From assembly GCA_041918615.1 (NCBI GenBank), contig JAYRVH010000043.1:62001-126000 (forward strand): a DNA stretch of 64,000 nt. Reading direction: 5' to 3'. Below the pieces are notes generated by a model, which was not told where the DNA came from, ran no database searches, and saw only the letters and a list, made by a program, of their open reading frames with translations. A program made the position numbers and the translations under genes. Shown piece by piece: positions 61,267 through 64,000 of the stretch (the first letter of the stretch is position 1; every line of letters starts with the position of its first letter). The DNA is from JAEUJM01 sp041918615. GTDB lineage: Bacteria; Actinomycetota; Acidimicrobiia; Acidimicrobiales; DATDAH01.

Positions 61267-62439
61267 TTGTTCGCATCACGGAGCCGCAAGCGGCGACGCG
61301 CCCTCGGCAACTGGCAGCGGTCGCGCGAGACCCACCACCGCGAGAGCATCTGCAATGCGCCCCTCACCAACATGTACTTCTGCGTGGACGGCCAGGTAGC
61401 GCCCTGCTGGCTGTACTTCCCCATGCGGACCCCGCGCTGGAGCCCCGAGCGGTCGATCAAGGACATCTGGCAGGGGCCCGAGTTCACCCGGGTGCGCGCC
61501 GCCCACCGTGAAGGTCGCTTCCCGTCGAAGTGCGAGCCATGCGAGCGCGACGTCGCCACGGGCAACCGGCCCCTGGCCGCGGCGTACGACAACGCGCACC
61601 CGATCGGTGAGTGGCCGACGATGCTCGAGCTCGAGCTGTCGAACCTGTGCAACCTCGAATGCATCATGTGCTCGGGCCAGCTGTCGTCGAAGATCCGGCG
61701 CAACCGTGACCACCTGCCGCCACTCGTCAGCCCCTACGACGACTCGTTCGTCGATCAGGTCGCCGAGCTCCTCCCCCACCTCCACGAGCTCCGCTTCAAC
61801 GGCGGCGAGCCCCTCATGCAGCCGATCGTGCACAAGATCGCGGACCGGGTCGCGGACCTGCGACCCGACCTGAAGGTGACCATCGCCACCAACGGCACGA
61901 TCATCAACGACAGGGCCCGGCGGATGATGGAGCGCTGCAACATCCACGTGAACATCTCCATCGACTCGCTGCTCCCCGAGCGGTACGCGCAGATCCGCGT
62001 GCACGGAGTGCTGTCCGAGGTCCTCGACAACTTCGAGGAGTACCGGGCCTACTGCCACAGCGACGGGCGGAGCCTGGCCGTGATGGTGAACCCCATGCGG
62101 GTGAACTGGGACGAGATGGCGGACTACGTCTGGTGGGCCAGCGAGCGCAAGGTCAACCTCTGGTTCAACACCATCCGCTATCCGGAGCACCTGGCGCTGC
62201 ACAACCTGCCGGCCGGCGAGCTGGCCCACATCCACGACACGCTCGCGGCGGCCCCGATGCCGACACCCCCGGACGGCCCCGACGGCGACGCCTGTCGAGG
62301 CAACATCGGGGTGTTCGAGCGGTTCGTGCACCAGCAGCTCGCCACCTGGCGGGACGAGGCCAGAGGGTCGCCAGAGCCCACGCCCGCGACACCCGTCCCC
62401 GTCGAGATCAGCGCACCCCGATCTCGGCGCCCGGCCTGA
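61267..62439 (+). CDS. radical SAM protein 4, short form
   Basis: 390 residues from TTG 61267. N-terminal module: C29 in SICNAPLTNMYFCVDGQV, a single C47 where sister proteins have a CC pair, IKDIWQGPEFTRV, C89/C92. Radical SAM motif: SNLCNLECIMCSGQ (C128, C132, C135), then RFNGGEPLMQPIVHKI and TIATNGTIIND. It ends after the radical SAM barrel with a Pro-rich tail and has no extra C-terminal domain. Its end overlaps the convergent gene 5 by 32 bases. Confidence 0.88.
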   Translation: MFASRSRKRRRALGNWQRSRETHHRESICNAPLTNMYFCVDGQVAPCWLYFPMRTPRWSPERSIKDIWQGPEFTRVRAAHREGRFPSKCEPCERDVATGNRPLAAAYDNAHPIGEWPTMLELELSNLCNLECIMCSGQLSSKIRRNRDHLPPLVSPYDDSFVDQVAELLPHLHELRFNGGEPLMQPIVHKIADRVADLRPDLKVTIATNGTIINDRARRMMERCNIHVNISIDSLLPERYAQIRVHGVLSEVLDNFEEYRAYCHSDGRSLAVMVNPMRVNWDEMADYVWWASERKVNLWFNTIRYPEHLALHNLPAGELAHIHDTLAAAPMPTPPDGPDGDACRGNIGVFERFVHQQLATWRDEARGSPEPTPATPVPVEISAPRSRRPA

Positions 62440-63832
62440 TGCCGGTCAGCACACCCCACCCGGGGACGACCGCGGTTCGACACCTCGCCGGGCCACCTTC
62501 GAACTCGAGGACGTAGGAGTACCAGCTGAACCCGAGCCCGCCCGGCTCGGCCCGGAGCTCGCGGGGAGCACCGAAGTTCTGGGCGATATGGGCTTCGAGC
62601 GCCTCGATCGCCTGCCCCTCGAAGGGCTCGAGCGCGAGTGGCGCGGCCCAGGGCGGCAGCTCCACCTCCTCGACGACCCCGTAACGCGAGCAGATCGTCA
62701 GTGGCTCGCGTCCCGCCCAGCGCGTCAGCTCGGCGCGCGCTTCGTCGATGACGCGGGCGCTCGGAGGGTCCAGCGGGCCTCGGCCCACGCTCACCGGCGT
62801 GGCGTTCTCACCAGCGGCGAGCCTCGAACGGACGAGTCCCACCGCGGCATCCCACGCTGCCGCGTTCCGCGTCAATCGGGGCCGAACCCGCTCACCCTGG
62901 TCCTGCAGCTGGCGCAGCACCGCGTCGAGCTCCTCGGCCGGCAGGGTCAAGAGGCTCTTGGTCGACGGGTAGTACACGGGGATCACGTGCACACCCACGT
63001 CGAGGCGCTCGGCGTCCAGGAGGAAGTCGCCCAGCTCGTGCCAGTTGTCCCGCATGAGGCAGTGGTTGAGGCAGAACGCGCTGCCATAGGACCGGGTGGC
63101 GGCAAGAAACCGATCACGGTTGGCGGTCACGTCCTCGAACTTCGACCCCAGCCGGATCGCGTCGTTGGTGGCCGCGGTCGCACCATCGATCGACACCGCC
63201 ACGGTCATGCACAGCGAGTGCAGGTAGTGCTCGACCCGTTCGTCCCACACCGTTCCGTTGGTCGTGACGTGCACCTCGGGGTGGAGGTCCATCTCGATGA
63301 GGAGGTCCCAGACCCGCCGGCACTCGCGAGAGAGGAAGGGCTCGCCCCCGATGAAGACCGCCACTTCGATGTGCGGCAGCACCTCGCGCAGCTCGCTGAA
63401 GAACGCGTCGCCATAGGGCGACCGCAACGGTGGGCGGTGCTCGCGGTGCGACCGGATCGAGGAGGACAGATCACCGTTGCACTGGACGCACTGGAGGTTG
63501 CAGGCGTTGGAGAGGGCGAACTCCACCCGTCGGGGCCACGCGTGGGGGGTCGACGGCTGCGGGAAGCGGTCGAACGACTCGGCGTGGGTCTGGCGCCGTT
63601 CGCCGATCACGATGTCGGACTCGCAGTCCTGGCAGCCGTACCGGTAGTCCCCTTCGTCGAGGGCGTCGCGGAGCTGAGCGAGCTCGGCGCCGTCCCAGAC
63701 CTCGCGCACCGACTGCCGACCGATCTGGCCGAGCTGGAACGAGTCGTTCACACAACAGGTGTGGATGTGGCCATCGGGTGAGAACCGGAGCGCGACATGG
63801 GGCGCTCGACAGGTCGCCGACGGGGTGGTCAC
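62408..63832 (-). CDS. radical SAM protein 5 with C-terminal extension
   Basis: 474 residues from GTG 63832, 7 bases after a TACGAT box. N-terminal module: C8 (CRAPHVALRFSPDGHIHTCC), C26-C27, VREVWDGAELAQL, C67/C70. Radical SAM motif: SNACNLQCVQCNGD (C111, C115, C118), then AVFIGGEPFLSRECRRVW and VHVTTNGTVW. Residues about 377-460 carry the added domain (ICSRYGVVEEVELPPW, GFSWYSYVLEFEGG). It diverges from gene 6 across about 90 bases. Confidence 0.88.
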   Translation of the reverse strand: MTTPSATCRAPHVALRFSPDGHIHTCCVNDSFQLGQIGRQSVREVWDGAELAQLRDALDEGDYRYGCQDCESDIVIGERRQTHAESFDRFPQPSTPHAWPRRVEFALSNACNLQCVQCNGDLSSSIRSHREHRPPLRSPYGDAFFSELREVLPHIEVAVFIGGEPFLSRECRRVWDLLIEMDLHPEVHVTTNGTVWDERVEHYLHSLCMTVAVSIDGATAATNDAIRLGSKFEDVTANRDRFLAATRSYGSAFCLNHCLMRDNWHELGDFLLDAERLDVGVHVIPVYYPSTKSLLTLPAEELDAVLRQLQDQGERVRPRLTRNAAAWDAAVGLVRSRLAAGENATPVSVGRGPLDPPSARVIDEARAELTRWAGREPLTICSRYGVVEEVELPPWAAPLALEPFEGQAIEALEAHIAQNFGAPRELRAEPGGLGFSWYSYVLEFEGGPARCRTAVVPGWGVLTGIRPGAEIGVR

Positions 63833-63839
63833 CGACCGA

Positions 63840-63845
63840 ATCGTA
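63840..63845 (-). promoter_or_regulatory. candidate -10 box TACGAT for radical SAM gene 5
   Basis: On the minus strand TACGAT is followed by 7 bases and GTG 63832, which sets the start in preference to the ATG at 63874. Confidence 0.5.
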
Positions 63846-63882
63846 GGCCGACCGGCGCCGGGTGGCGGGCCCACTCCGTCCC

Positions 63883-63888
63883 TACACT
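63883..63888 (+). promoter_or_regulatory. -10 box TACACT before radical SAM gene 6
   Basis: TACACT in the context CCTACACTCG, 37 bases before ATG 63926. GGAGAGG at 63911-63917 lies 8 bases before the start codon. Confidence 0.5.
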
Positions 63889-63925
63889 CGCAACCGGAGC
63901 GGTCGGCAAGGGAGAGGCGGGGCGC

Positions 63926-64000
63926 ATGGACGACGCGACACGGGCAGCGTTCGACGAGGGCCGCGACTTCTCGGACAAGGCCGTGCGTTCGGCCTGTTAC
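63926..64000 (+). CDS. radical SAM protein 6, N-terminal fragment (runs off the window)
   Basis: Only 25 codons are present. They include FDEGRDFSDKAVRSACY, which lines up with YDATRDFSRVGFRSACY of radical SAM protein 2 (residues 22-38), including the first module cysteine. On this basis a sixth member of the family starts here. The radical SAM motif itself lies beyond the window, so the call rests on the N-terminal match and the shared TACACT box. Confidence 0.6.
   Translation, partial: MDDATRAAFDEGRDFSDKAVRSACY

Overview
The window comes from a very GC-rich bacterial chromosome with many GTG and TTG starts, frequent 4-base start/stop overlaps and many starts lying 6-9 bases after a TANNNT box, the layout expected of leaderless transcription. 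Together with a DUF4012 protein beside an exopolysaccharide locus this suggests an actinobacterium, possibly Acidimicrobiia (inference; no rRNA or other phylogenetic marker is present). No tRNA, rRNA, insertion sequence, integrase or CRISPR array was seen. Coding density is very high: no stretch over 300 bases lacks a gene.

Region 1 (1-7.4 kb): end of a PIG-L/LmbE deacetylase, a parallel beta-helix protein, a family 2 glycosyltransferase (GT2), a DUF4012 membrane protein, a TIGR01777 epimerase-like protein, an HAD-IB phosphatase and an aspartyl/asparaginyl hydroxylase-like protein.

Region 2 (7.5-18.1 kb): one tightly packed operon with a Wzz/BY-kinase-type chain-length protein, an asparagine-synthase-like amidotransferase, an O-antigen ligase/polymerase, the NeuB-NeuC-NeuA set for a CMP-activated nonulosonic (sialic-acid-like) sugar, a second asparagine synthase and a PhyH-type dioxygenase.

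Region 3 (18.1-46.7 kb): polysaccharide assembly and decoration. It holds two GT39-like membrane transferases, many GT4 and GT2 enzymes (one a GT4-GT4 fusion), five methyltransferases, a pyruvyl transferase, a hexapeptide acyltransferase, an MsbA/PglK-like ABC exporter that may act as the lipid-linked glycan flippase (no Wzx is seen), a CapK/PaaK-like adenylate enzyme, an initiating phosphoglycosyl transferase and a DegT aminotransferase.

Region 4 (46.7-64 kb): the most unusual part. Five complete radical SAM proteins and the start of a sixth, all related, alternate in orientation with a family of GT4-like paralogues and one free-standing adenylation-carrier-thioesterase (NRPS-like) protein. 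All five complete radical SAM proteins carry an N-terminal cysteine module that resembles an auxiliary-cluster (SPASM/twitch-like) domain placed before the CxxxCxxC motif; three share an unrecognised C-terminal domain. TACACT boxes lie upstream of three of the radical SAM genes and of the NRPS-like gene. This looks like an undescribed modification module attached to a surface-glycan locus.

Four glycan genes are preceded by very short ORFs (5-22 codons) whose start lies 7-8 bases after a TANNNT box and whose stop overlaps the start of the real gene, suggesting translational coupling from leaderless mini-ORFs.
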